A stretch of 64,000 bases of DNA from Lewinellaceae bacterium (GTDB taxonomy: Bacteria > Bacteroidota > Bacteroidia > Chitinophagales > Saprospiraceae), in NCBI GenBank assembly GCA_020636105.1, contig JACJYL010000002.1, positions 2,012,001-2,076,000 of the forward strand. Direction: 5' to 3'. This document shows positions 42,796 through 51,214 of the stretch, one piece after another; the first letter of the stretch is position 1, and every line of letters begins with the position of its first letter. The position numbers were made by a program, and so were the translations under genes. The notes under the pieces are model-generated. The model made no database searches and was not told the origin of the DNA. It saw nothing but the letters and a program-made list of their open reading frames with translations.

Positions 42796-43818
42796 CTAAA
42801 ACTTAACCACATACTCGGTCACCTGGGAGGTGCCAGTATTATTTTCCCATAAGGGACCGTTGGTGATTAGGCGAATGGCTTCTGCTTCCATCACTTTTAC
42901 AGAATATTGAAGGGCTTTGATATGGGTAAGCTTACCATTGGGTTCCACGACAAATTGTAAGAGAACTTCTCCTGTCATGACCGAATCTGGAAGGACTTTG
43001 TTTTGCTCCAGGTATTGCTCGAATTTTTGGAAGCCACCCGCAGGTTTCACATCGGGTTGCGCGGTAAAAATATTTTTCGTGTTGACTCCTGAGGCCGCAG
43101 CAGGTGCCTTGGCCATTCCCGCTTTATTAATAGAATCTTGCTGAAATTCGTCCTCAATATCCGCCATATTAACAACATCAGCATCCATTACCGTAGTTTT
43201 TGCTTCCGTGCTTTCTTCTGCAAGGACGATTGTTTCCTTCAATTGATCCTCCCTTGTATCAGGCAAATCATCGGACACCACAGCTGGTGAGGTAGGGATA
43301 GGGGATTCCTTAGGTGCCTGAGCATTGGGCTCTTTAATATTAACTCCTCCTGGAGCCGGTTTATTCAGATTTCCGGGGTCTTTTTTCGCCTTGCGCACCT
43401 GGGCAATTTGCGACTCCGGTTCATTCGTTTCATGGTAAAATGCAGTATCAGCCCGGGAACCTTCTTCTTGTTTCCCGGGAAGTGATTTTGTTTCGGCGGG
43501 TGGTTTATTTTCTGACCGGGTGTCCGAAGGTTCATAAGCCATATTTGAATCTTTCCAGCCAAAATTATCGTTTACCATCCAAAATACGCCCCCTGCCAGG
43601 AGGAGCAGAGCCACTGCCGCAGCGATGCGCCAAAGAACAAATCCTCCTTTGCGATTTCCGCTACGGTGCAGCAATTTATCCTTCAAGCGAGCCAGCGCTG
43701 CTTCGTGGTCCCCTTCAGGAAACTGACGATATCCCTCCATGGCATCCGCCAGGAAAGGATCGCTCACGGCTGCCTTTTCAAGCAGCTGCTCGTCTTTTTT
43801 CCGTGCATCTCCCCGCAA
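42796..43818 (-). CDS. Membrane anti-sigma-like protein with TonB-like C-terminal domain
   Basis: Starting at the TTG at 43818 gives 340 residues. The first ~60 (KKDEQLLEKAAVSDPFLADAMEGYRQFPEG) look like the cytoplasmic helices of Bacteroidota anti-sigma factors. Then comes one transmembrane helix (IAAAVALLLLAGGVFWMVN), a long Pro/Glu/Thr-rich periplasmic linker (about 85-260), and a TonB-like C-terminal domain (GGFQKFEQYLEQNKVLPDSV, VLLQFVVEPNGKLTHIKALQ, VTEYVVKF). In the same frame the sequence continues upstream for 17 codons (KKETKYHLIDAFRKWLRGDA) as far as an ATC at 43869, so the true start is probably farther upstream. It lies downstream of the ECF sigma gene on the same strand, with a repeat array between them. 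Confidence 0.78.
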   Translation of the reverse strand: MRGDARKKDEQLLEKAAVSDPFLADAMEGYRQFPEGDHEAALARLKDKLLHRSGNRKGGFVLWRIAAAVALLLLAGGVFWMVNDNFGWKDSNMAYEPSDTRSENKPPAETKSLPGKQEEGSRADTAFYHETNEPESQIAQVRKAKKDPGNLNKPAPGGVNIKEPNAQAPKESPIPTSPAVVSDDLPDTREDQLKETIVLAEESTEAKTTVMDADVVNMADIEDEFQQDSINKAGMAKAPAAASGVNTKNIFTAQPDVKPAGGFQKFEQYLEQNKVLPDSVMTGEVLLQFVVEPNGKLTHIKALQYSVKVMEAEAIRLITNGPLWENNTGTSQVTEYVVKF

Positions 43819-43873
43819 CCATTTGCGGAAGGCGTCGATTAAGTGATATTTTGTTTCTTTTTTCGTGATGGTA

Positions 43874-43967
43874 CTGGTTACTTACTGGTTACTGGTTACT
43901 TGTTACTTGTTACTTGTTACTTGTTACTTGTTACTTGTTACTTGTTACTTGTTGCTGGTGCTGGTTG
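43874..43967 (-). repeat. Tandem heptanucleotide array between sigma and anti-sigma genes
   Basis: On the minus strand the core is TAACAAG repeated seven times without change (43899-43947), flanked by TAACCAG units and a CAACAAG. The right end has one 4-bp and the left end one 6-bp slip. The array ends four bases before the ATC of the anti-sigma frame and starts nine bases after the stop codon of the sigma gene. Confidence 0.95.
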
Positions 43968-43975
43968 CTAACTCT

Positions 43976-44563
43976 TTACTCTCCACTCTGGTTATATTTA
44001 TTCTCAATACATATTTTCAAATTTCGTCGGCCATTCTGAATATGGGAACGGATTTTTCCGATTTCCTCGTCTTTCATTTCTGCGATCTCTTTGTAAGAAT
44101 ACCCCTGGTAATAAAACATATCGACACACTCCTTTTGTAGTGCCGTGAGCGTTTCAAGGCAATCTATCAAATGTTTTTCTCTTTCTTCTGCTTCGGAGGG
44201 TTCATCCAGAGGATGCATTTCTTCTGCAGAATACATATTTTCAGGCGTAATATTTACACTCAAATGTTTTTTATCCTTCCTGAGTTTCATCAGGCAATGA
44301 TTTTTACTCAATACATAGAGCCATCCCCTGAATGCTGCAATTTCGTGTTTTTTTACCTTTTGTGCCACCTCTTCAAATATATTCATCACCGCATCTTCCG
44401 CAAGGGCCTCATCCTTCAGATACTTAAGACAAACTCCGAAAGTCAATTCCATATACCGCTGAAATAATACGCCCAAATGCGACAGGTCGTCACTTTTAAG
44501 GTAAAGATTCAGCAATTCCTCATCGCTGTAATCATCATTATTTCGGCTCCAGAGTTTAAGCAT
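43976..44563 (-). CDS. ECF-type RNA polymerase sigma factor
   Basis: The product has 195 residues. Region 2 reads LGVLFQRYMELTFGVCLKYL, DEALAEDAVMNIFEEVAQK and FRGWLYVLSKNHCLMKLRK. Region 4 reads ALQKECVDMFYYQGYSYKEIAEMKDEEIGKIRSHIQNGRRNLK, with the HTH well formed. It has no extra domain, so it is a small group-4 sigma factor. It starts 93 bp from the divergent vWA gene and is followed by the membrane anti-sigma-like gene, the usual arrangement of a regulator and its inhibitor. It probably drives its own operon and the vWA gene. Confidence 0.92.
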   Translation of the reverse strand: MLKLWSRNNDDYSDEELLNLYLKSDDLSHLGVLFQRYMELTFGVCLKYLKDEALAEDAVMNIFEEVAQKVKKHEIAAFRGWLYVLSKNHCLMKLRKDKKHLSVNITPENMYSAEEMHPLDEPSEAEEREKHLIDCLETLTALQKECVDMFYYQGYSYKEIAEMKDEEIGKIRSHIQNGRRNLKICIENKYNQSGE

Positions 44564-44655
44564 TCCTGAGAAAATTCAAAATAAAATTCCTGCTCGTGTG
44601 TAATTTGACAAGACGGTGCATCCTTCGGGTAACTAAAACTTAAAATTGTAAAGCT

Positions 44656-46884
44656 ATGAAAAATTTGTTCTATTTTATTACAGCTGCCGTGGTGTTGTTC
44701 GCGGCAGCTGCTTTTGTAACACCGCAAACTTCAACGTACAAAGGATCCTTTTTTGTACAAGACAAAGACATTACGATTACAGGAACGGTCAGGGATAATA
44801 ATGGAAACCCTTTAATGGGTGCCTCTGTCCTGGAAAAAGGAACCCAAAGAGGTGCTATGACAGATATTGACGGCAAATACAGCCTGAATGTTACCAATGA
44901 CAAAGCCATTATTGTTTTCAGTTACATCGGATTTACCCCCCGGGAAATTCAATTGGGTAAAAGTCAAATACTGGATGTAATCATGACCGTCAGTACAACC
45001 CTTGAAGAATGTATAGTCGTGGGTTATACTAAGGAAACAGCATCAAAAGAGTACCCGGTAACCACCACGGCTGAAAAGTTTCAAAAAAATCGCAGGCAAA
45101 ACAAAAAAATTTTTGATGCGCTGAGTGGAAAAGTAACAGGAGTCAGGATACAAAAAGATGATGAGGTCATACAAGACTCCCGTTCCGAAACCAAAAACTA
45201 TGATGTTGACGGGAAAAAAAATCAAAAAAGCCCCACTCCCCCGGCTCCACAAACACTCCAGGTAGCGCCACCGCCGCCGCCAAACACCACAACTCCGAAA
45301 CAAATGGTAAAAGCCGATGAACCCAAGCCTGCACCGGCTCCCCAGCCAACCCCTCCGGTTTCCATGGCCAGTGGCGATGTAAAAAAACCAAAAACTGCCA
45401 TTGAAACAGGGGCTACTACCATAAAAATGGATACCCTCCTGGATTATGCTGCTGAGCGGTATGAGGAAATTTATGAAAACCCGTTTTTAGCCGCCACCAA
45501 AACGCCGCTCTCCACCTTTTCCATAGATGTGGATGCTGCGGCCTACAGCAATATGCGCCGTTTTGTGAACAATGGCGCCCTGCCTCCAAAAGATGCCGTG
45601 CGCATTGAGGAAATGATCAATTATTTCAACTACGACTACCCTGAACCAAAAGGGGAACACCCTTTTGAGATCATCACGGAAATTGCTGATTGTCCATGGC
45701 AAAAAGGCCATAAGTTACTGCACATTGGCCTGCAGGGAAAACGCATTGCCAAGGCAGATCTTCCCGCTACCAACCTCGTATTTTTGATCGATGTATCGGG
45801 CAGTATGAACAGCTCCAATAAACTTCCCTTATTGCAACAATCCCTCAACCTGCTCATCGACAACCTCCGGCAGAATGATTTTGTCTCCATCGTCGTTTAC
45901 GCCGGTGCGGCTGGCGTGGTGCTGAATCCTACCAATGGCTCGGACAAACCAGGCATTAAAGCGGCCATCAACCGTTTGCAGGCCGGAGGTTCCACCGCCG
46001 GAGGTGCAGGGATTGAACTGGCTTACAATATGGCCCGGAAAAATTTCATCCGGGGAGGCAATAACCGGGTTATCCTGGCTACGGATGGCGATTTTAACGT
46101 AGGCGTCAGCAATGACGATGCCCTGGTAAAGCTGATCGAAAAGGAAAGAGAAAGTGGCGTATTCCTGACGGTCCTCGGTTTCGGAATGGGCAATTACCAG
46201 GACGCAAAAATGCAAAAACTGGCCGACAAAGGCAATGGCAACCATGCTTACATCGACAATATTGATGAAGCCAAAAAAGTGCTGATCAATGAATTTGGCG
46301 GAACGATCTTCGCCATTGCCAAGGATGTTAAATTACAATTGGAATTCAACCAGGAACAGGTAAAAGGTTACCGCCTCATCGGATACGAAAACCGCCTGTT
46401 GGCCGATAAGGATTTTGACGACGACACCAAGGACGCCGGAGAATTGGGCGCCGGACATACGGTGACCGCTCTTTATGAAATCATCCCCGCTAATTACCAG
46501 ACGCCCTATATTGTAGATACGGATCAATCCAGGGTTGACCTTGAGCCGGCAACCGCATTTTCAGGTCAGTCCAATGAATTGGTGCATATCAAATTCCGAT
46601 ACAAGGAACCAGATGGCAAAAAAAGTAAATTACTTGAAAAAGGAGCGGTGGATATGAATATTCCATGGGAGAAAAGTTCGGATAATTTTAGATGGTCAGC
46701 CGCTGTAGCCGAATTCGGATTGTTGCTCCGCGATTCTAAATATCAAGGGGCCTCCAGTTGGAACGGTTTGAAAAAAATGGCCGAAAATGCGAAAGGAAAA
46801 GATACCAATGGATACCGGGCTGAAATGATCCGGTTGGTTGAGGACGCGACCATCCTGGCGAAAAAACCCATGGCCGGTAAATAG
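44656..46884 (+). CDS. vWA (YfbK-like) protein with CarboxypepD and receptor-plug-like N-terminus
   Basis: The product has 742 residues. A hydrophobic N-terminus is followed by a CarboxypepD_reg-like domain (residues about 35-115, ITGTVRDNNGNPLMGASVLE ... YIGFTPREIQL). Directly after it comes VVGYTKETASKEYPVTTTAE ... IFDALSGKVTGVRIQKDDE, the wording that begins the plug of SusC/TonB-dependent receptors. A Pro-rich linker (about 190-245) leads to a YfbK-type N-terminal domain, a vWA domain with MIDAS motif LVFLIDVSGSMNSSNK, and a C-terminal DUF3520-like part. It starts with a signal sequence and is probably periplasmic or surface-exposed. It is divergent from the ECF sigma gene and likely under its control. 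Confidence 0.85.
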   Translation: MKNLFYFITAAVVLFAAAAFVTPQTSTYKGSFFVQDKDITITGTVRDNNGNPLMGASVLEKGTQRGAMTDIDGKYSLNVTNDKAIIVFSYIGFTPREIQLGKSQILDVIMTVSTTLEECIVVGYTKETASKEYPVTTTAEKFQKNRRQNKKIFDALSGKVTGVRIQKDDEVIQDSRSETKNYDVDGKKNQKSPTPPAPQTLQVAPPPPPNTTTPKQMVKADEPKPAPAPQPTPPVSMASGDVKKPKTAIETGATTIKMDTLLDYAAERYEEIYENPFLAATKTPLSTFSIDVDAAAYSNMRRFVNNGALPPKDAVRIEEMINYFNYDYPEPKGEHPFEIITEIADCPWQKGHKLLHIGLQGKRIAKADLPATNLVFLIDVSGSMNSSNKLPLLQQSLNLLIDNLRQNDFVSIVVYAGAAGVVLNPTNGSDKPGIKAAINRLQAGGSTAGGAGIELAYNMARKNFIRGGNNRVILATDGDFNVGVSNDDALVKLIEKERESGVFLTVLGFGMGNYQDAKMQKLADKGNGNHAYIDNIDEAKKVLINEFGGTIFAIAKDVKLQLEFNQEQVKGYRLIGYENRLLADKDFDDDTKDAGELGAGHTVTALYEIIPANYQTPYIVDTDQSRVDLEPATAFSGQSNELVHIKFRYKEPDGKKSKLLEKGAVDMNIPWEKSSDNFRWSAAVAEFGLLLRDSKYQGASSWNGLKKMAENAKGKDTNGYRAEMIRLVEDATILAKKPMAGK

Positions 46885-46912
46885 CAGGCTTAACTTACAA
46901 GCACCTATGAAA

Positions 46913-46960
46913 TAAAAAAATGCCCTCCCGTTCGTTGATTCGGGAGGGCATCGTTATTTT
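46913..46960. terminator. Bidirectional terminator
   Basis: ATGCCCTCCCG (46920-46930) pairs with CGGGAGGGCAT (46941-46951). On the plus strand it is followed by CGTTATTTTTTT and on the minus strand by seven T. It therefore closes both the vWA gene and the convergent lipoprotein gene. Confidence 0.9.
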
Positions 46961-46962
46961 TT

Positions 46963-47388
46963 TCACAATTCCACCACCTTGAGTTTGATCACATAATCAT
47001 TATCATTAGCAGTTGGCGGCTCTACAGGGTAAGGCAATACTTCTTCCAGGGTATAAATATAATTGCCCAGGGTATCGATGGCGAGTGCTTCGTATCCTGC
47101 TCTCAGGATTAATTTGAGATCAAGGGATTCTTCTCCCAATGCAGCAACCTTTAACGTCACCTCTGCCTGCCCTTCCCAAAAGCAGTCTAACTCCAACGGG
47201 CAGCGGGAATCATCAATTTTTGAAAAAAGGACAGACAAAGCGCCGTCATCAGACGTTTTTTGTGCTGCAAAGTTCAATTCAAAAACTTCGCCAAAGGCAA
47301 ATCCGGTGTTTTCAAGATTCTTTGTACAAGACCATAAGGTACAAGCACAAGCAGTCCCCAGCATTAAAATAAAAAAACGATTTTTCAT
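46963..47388 (-). CDS. Small lipoprotein of unknown function
   Basis: The product has 141 residues with a lipoprotein signal (MKNRFFILMLGTACACTLWS then C), giving an anchor Cys at residue 21. The mature part has two Cys in SRCPLELDCFWEGQAEVTL and a beta-rich remainder with VLPYPVEPPTANDNDYVIKLKVVEL. The DxRCPxxxxCxWxG wording is common in small Bacteroidota lipoproteins. No enzyme motif is seen. It is a single gene convergent with the vWA gene and closed by a shared terminator. Confidence 0.8.
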   Translation of the reverse strand: MKNRFFILMLGTACACTLWSCTKNLENTGFAFGEVFELNFAAQKTSDDGALSVLFSKIDDSRCPLELDCFWEGQAEVTLKVAALGEESLDLKLILRAGYEALAIDTLGNYIYTLEEVLPYPVEPPTANDNDYVIKLKVVEL

Positions 47389-47630
47389 AGCTTAAAATTT
47401 TAGTTGATCAATATTTTGGGGTTAGAACCATTTGTCCAAACGCCCTTTATTCATCAAGACTCAAACTCCAACGATCCCCGTTGGGGGGAATGACGAATTT
47501 AAATCCTTCTTAACATTTTATGATAATGACCCACCGATTAAAAATTTTCTTTTATCTTTAACATAACAATTTGGTGCCGGTATATCGCGCTTTTACATCC
47601 ATTCGATCAAGACCTTAAATTTCAAATTTC

Positions 47631-49790
47631 ATGAAAAGATTCTTACTCCCCGTTTTCATTCTTGGAATATTTCTTTCTACTTCGAGGCTATTTGCCCAGG
47701 CAGGGGATTGCCCCTACCCGATCATTTTTTTGCACGGCTGGACCGGGTCAGAGAGCTCCTTCAGCTCCGTTTACAACAATGGCGATTTCCAGTCCGTCTG
47801 GGGTGGTTTGGCGGATGTCTTCCATGCCGTAGTCAACGCGCAGGAAGGGACTTATATCTGGGGAAATGACGGGATTCCCCATACCAATGATGATGATGTT
47901 TTGATCACGTTCACCAACGAGACCAATGACCTGGCTCCGGGTTGTCTTTATGCCATTAATCTCGATAACTACTGGAACGAAAATACCTCCAACCCTCAAA
48001 TTCTGATCCACGATGGCGGCAGCCCGAGTTTCTGGGCCTCCGACAGCAATGAATCCGCCATTTACAAACAAGGGTATGCGCTGGGCGAAATGATCAAAAA
48101 AGTGCTGGCCGCCAACCCCGGGAAAGAAAAAGTCATCCTCATGGCTCATTCCATGGGAGGATTGGAATCCAGGGAATATTTGCAGCGTACCGATGCCAGT
48201 GGCAACCACATTTGGTGGGTGGATCCCAACAGTTCAGACGGGCACAAAGTAGCCAAACTGGTCACCACAAGCACCCCGCACCGCGGTAGTAATACGATGG
48301 GCAACATCAGCGGTTTTGCGGATCATGAGGAAGACTCCACCAGGGACGGTCTCCCCGATCTTACCTCTGAAGCTGTGCGTGATCTGAGATACAGCTACGG
48401 ATGCGGATTCCTAGACCTGGATGATTGTCCGGGCAATTACCTGTTCGGGGGAGACGAAGACGATATCGGCACCTGGTTTTATGCCAATGCCGACGTGGAT
48501 TGCGACGGAGATGAAACCAGTCCCAATATCATAGGCATCAATATCAATGGGCAACAACAAGGATTTTCCAACCCATGGGACGGCACTTACGACAATCCGT
48601 CAATGCCGCTGCCCACGGATATCCGCTACACCTGGATCACTTCCGACATATCTGTTGACAACGGGGACGGCGTAGTCGCCTGGTCACGACAGTGGCTTTA
48701 CGCCAACAATATCCCCAAACCCAACGACGGGGTGGCCTTCCGTCTGTCGGATTCCCTGCTGACCGACCAATCTCACCTGACGGTCAATAGTGATGTCAAT
48801 ACGGTTTTGAGGGGGTTGGACGAAGGCGATTATCCTCAGTTTGCCTGGGATGTGGCGCCGGAAATTGAATTTGCAGGCATGCCCCAAAGAAGAAGTATTA
48901 GCACCCCCGAGGGACCTTTTAATACAGATCCTGACTGGTTTAAATTTACGTTGGGCACAATTTCAACAGCCGGGTTGGAGGTTGCATTCATCCCCAATCC
49001 CAACCTGGGCGGGAGGATAGACTTTTTCACCTCCACTCCGGGAAGTTATACGCCCATGTCCACCACAGGCCAGTATGGGTCCACTTTTTCTCCCGGCGCC
49101 AATGCGATCCTCCTGAATATTCCAAAGGCAGATCTGAATCCGGGAAACGTTTACTATCTAAGGGTCATTCACAATAATGTAGGAGGCAATAGCTGGAGAG
49201 TCCCCTATCGTTTCCACTTCACTCCGGCCACTCCCTTACCGCTTGAACTGTTGACCTTCAGCGGCCAGGCCAATCAAAAGGAGGTCGATCTGTTCTGGAC
49301 CACCATGAATGAATCAGGAACGGCCAATTTTGACATAGAAAGATCAGACAATGCCTTTCATTTTCACAAAATAGGCAGCATCCCGGCCAAGGCTCAAAAT
49401 GCGAACACTAACAGTTATGCTTTTACGGACAGGAATGCGCTGCCCGGCATGAATTACTACCGTTTGAAAATGATCGATCAGGATGGAAGTTTTACGTACA
49501 GCAAACAAATCAGCATCGTCTTAAAAAGGGAAGTTGCTGCCATCAGCCTTTTCCCCAATCCGGCCAGCACGGAATTAACCCTGCAATTTGAAAGTGCGAC
49601 CAAAGAGGAGCTATCGGTTATGATCTATAACGCCATTGGTCAACAATTACTTCAACAGGCTTTCCTGCCCGAATCCGGATTTAATCAAATTAAACTGGAT
49701 GTTTCTTCCCTGAGCCAGGGACTCTATTTTATGGAAATACAACAAGGCGGAGTGGCAGAAAAAGTTAAGTTTGCAGTTGAAAACGACTAA
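47631..49790 (+). CDS. T9SS-secreted alpha/beta-hydrolase (lipase/PGAP1-like)
   Basis: The product has 719 residues with a signal peptide (MKRFLLPVFILGIFLSTSRL). The hydrolase start is PIIFLHGWTGSESSFSSVYN and the nucleophile lies in VILMAHSMGGLESREYLQ, the GxSxG-type elbow of PGAP1/lipase-like enzymes; a Thr-Pro-His run (TSTPHRGSNTMG) follows. A middle beta-rich domain (about residues 420-545) and a cell-adhesion-like domain (LELLTFSGQANQKEVDLFWT ... NYYRLKMIDQDGSFTYSKQI) lead to a T9SS type A sorting domain (ISLFPNPASTELTLQFESA ... QGLYFMEIQQGGVAEKVKFAV). It is probably an extracellular or surface esterase/lipase; substrate unknown. Confidence 0.87.
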   Translation: MKRFLLPVFILGIFLSTSRLFAQAGDCPYPIIFLHGWTGSESSFSSVYNNGDFQSVWGGLADVFHAVVNAQEGTYIWGNDGIPHTNDDDVLITFTNETNDLAPGCLYAINLDNYWNENTSNPQILIHDGGSPSFWASDSNESAIYKQGYALGEMIKKVLAANPGKEKVILMAHSMGGLESREYLQRTDASGNHIWWVDPNSSDGHKVAKLVTTSTPHRGSNTMGNISGFADHEEDSTRDGLPDLTSEAVRDLRYSYGCGFLDLDDCPGNYLFGGDEDDIGTWFYANADVDCDGDETSPNIIGININGQQQGFSNPWDGTYDNPSMPLPTDIRYTWITSDISVDNGDGVVAWSRQWLYANNIPKPNDGVAFRLSDSLLTDQSHLTVNSDVNTVLRGLDEGDYPQFAWDVAPEIEFAGMPQRRSISTPEGPFNTDPDWFKFTLGTISTAGLEVAFIPNPNLGGRIDFFTSTPGSYTPMSTTGQYGSTFSPGANAILLNIPKADLNPGNVYYLRVIHNNVGGNSWRVPYRFHFTPATPLPLELLTFSGQANQKEVDLFWTTMNESGTANFDIERSDNAFHFHKIGSIPAKAQNANTNSYAFTDRNALPGMNYYRLKMIDQDGSFTYSKQISIVLKREVAAISLFPNPASTELTLQFESATKEELSVMIYNAIGQQLLQQAFLPESGFNQIKLDVSSLSQGLYFMEIQQGGVAEKVKFAVEND

Positions 49791-49882
49791 AAGGCTAAAG
49801 ATTAAAGATTAAAGGCTAAAGTAACTCCTTTAACCCTTGGAACAACTGAACAACTTTGAACAATTTGAACAACTTGAACCAG
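49790..49882. repeat. Short heptamer and nonamer arrays between the lipase and flavoprotein genes
   Basis: Four 7-bp units AAAGGCT, AAAGATT, AAAGATT, AAAGGCT follow the lipase stop in perfect phase (49790-49817). At 49837-49882 a degenerate 9-bp motif TTGAACAAY is repeated about four times. Both lie within the 123-bp gap before the TTG start of the next gene. Confidence 0.8.
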
Positions 49883-49913
49883 TTAGCCCTTAGCCGTTAA
49901 AAGAAAAAACGCT

Positions 49914-51137
49914 TTGAATAACAAGAACATTGCCATTATAGGAGGTGGAGCGGCGGGTTTTTTCTCAGCCATTGCGGTCAAGGAAAATTATCCTGATGCC
50001 CGGGTGGTCATTTTTGAAAAATCCCCAAAGCTGCTGTCGAAGGTAAAAGTCTCCGGCGGAGGCAGGTGTAATGTCACCAATGGCTGTACTTCCATCAGTG
50101 AATTGTCGGAAGCCTATCCAAGGGGAGGGAAAAAATTAAAAAAAGCCTTCCGTATTTTTAATACCCGGCACACCATGGAATGGTTTGAATCGCGGGGCGT
50201 GCCCCTTGTAACCCAGGAGGACAACTGTGTATTTCCGGTTTCCCAGGATTCCCAGAGCATCATCGATTGTTTTATGAAGGAAGCCAAAAAAAAAGGCATC
50301 CAAATCGTTACGGGCGTTGGCATAAAAAGCATCAAGCCGGCCGGCGGAAAGTTGGAGCTTTCCTTTGCCGAGGAAATTTCTAGCACAAATGTCTTCGACA
50401 AAGTCATTGTTGCTACAGGAGGTTCTCCAAAAAGGAAAGGCCTGGAATGGCTGGAATCGTTGGGACATAAGATCGAAGAACCTGTTCCGTCCCTGTTTAC
50501 CTTTAATATGCCCAAAGAACCCATTACTGCTTTGATGGGCATCGTAGTGGAGCACTCACAAGTGAGCATTCAGGGGACCGGGCTTCATGCCGGGGGGCCG
50601 CTGCTCATTACCCATTGGGGCATGAGCGGACCCGCCATTTTGAAATTATCGGCTTTTGGGGCAAGGTTGCTGAGCGAGATGAACTACAGGTTCAATGTCC
50701 AGGTAAATTGGGTCAATGAGAAAAACTTTGAGCGGGTCAGCGAAGCCTTGAATCAAATTGTACATTCCCATCCCAATAAAATACTTTCGAATGTTCGTCC
50801 CTATTTTTTACCGGAGCGGTTATGGCTTTACCTGTTGGGAAAATGCGATTTTCCCGAAAACAAAAGGTGGAGCGAATTGGGCAAAAAAGGCATCAACAAA
50901 CTCGTAACAGTGCTCACTAATGACGTTTATGCCGTCAGTGGAAAAACGACCTTCAAAGAAGAATTTGTCACCTGTGGAGGCATCAGCCTGGAAAGTGTGG
51001 ACTTCAATACCATGCAGAGCCTGGTTTGCCCAAACCTCTATTTCGCCGGGGAGCTTTTAGACATCGATGGCATCACCGGAGGCTACAATTTCCAGGCGGC
51101 ATGGACGACAGGGTTCATTGCAGGAAAGCTGGGATGA
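49914..51137 (+). CDS. HI0933/YhiN-like FAD-dependent oxidoreductase
   Basis: The product has 407 residues. The start at 49914 is TTG, giving NNKNIAIIGGGAAGFFSAIA, a dinucleotide-binding fold with the GxGxxG motif. FEKSPKLLSKVKVSGGGRCN, then FDKVIVATGG and the C-terminal YFAGELLDIDGITGGYNFQA are the usual HI0933 signatures. The protein is conserved across bacteria, binds FAD and has no settled reaction. Its upstream spacer is made of short tandem repeats. It follows the secreted lipase on the same strand but the two are functionally unrelated. Confidence 0.9.
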   Translation: MNNKNIAIIGGGAAGFFSAIAVKENYPDARVVIFEKSPKLLSKVKVSGGGRCNVTNGCTSISELSEAYPRGGKKLKKAFRIFNTRHTMEWFESRGVPLVTQEDNCVFPVSQDSQSIIDCFMKEAKKKGIQIVTGVGIKSIKPAGGKLELSFAEEISSTNVFDKVIVATGGSPKRKGLEWLESLGHKIEEPVPSLFTFNMPKEPITALMGIVVEHSQVSIQGTGLHAGGPLLITHWGMSGPAILKLSAFGARLLSEMNYRFNVQVNWVNEKNFERVSEALNQIVHSHPNKILSNVRPYFLPERLWLYLLGKCDFPENKRWSELGKKGINKLVTVLTNDVYAVSGKTTFKEEFVTCGGISLESVDFNTMQSLVCPNLYFAGELLDIDGITGGYNFQAAWTTGFIAGKLG

Positions 51138-51214
51138 TCCTTTTGTCCATAGCCTTAGGCGTTCCGCTCTTTTTCTTCACTTTTTGAATAATGTTTCTAA
51201 TGAAGGCGTTCGAA

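Noticed and set aside
43865..44140. Plus-strand frame reading LLVTCYLLLVTCY over the third array
   Set aside because: It is repeat-derived and runs antisense into the ECF sigma gene.
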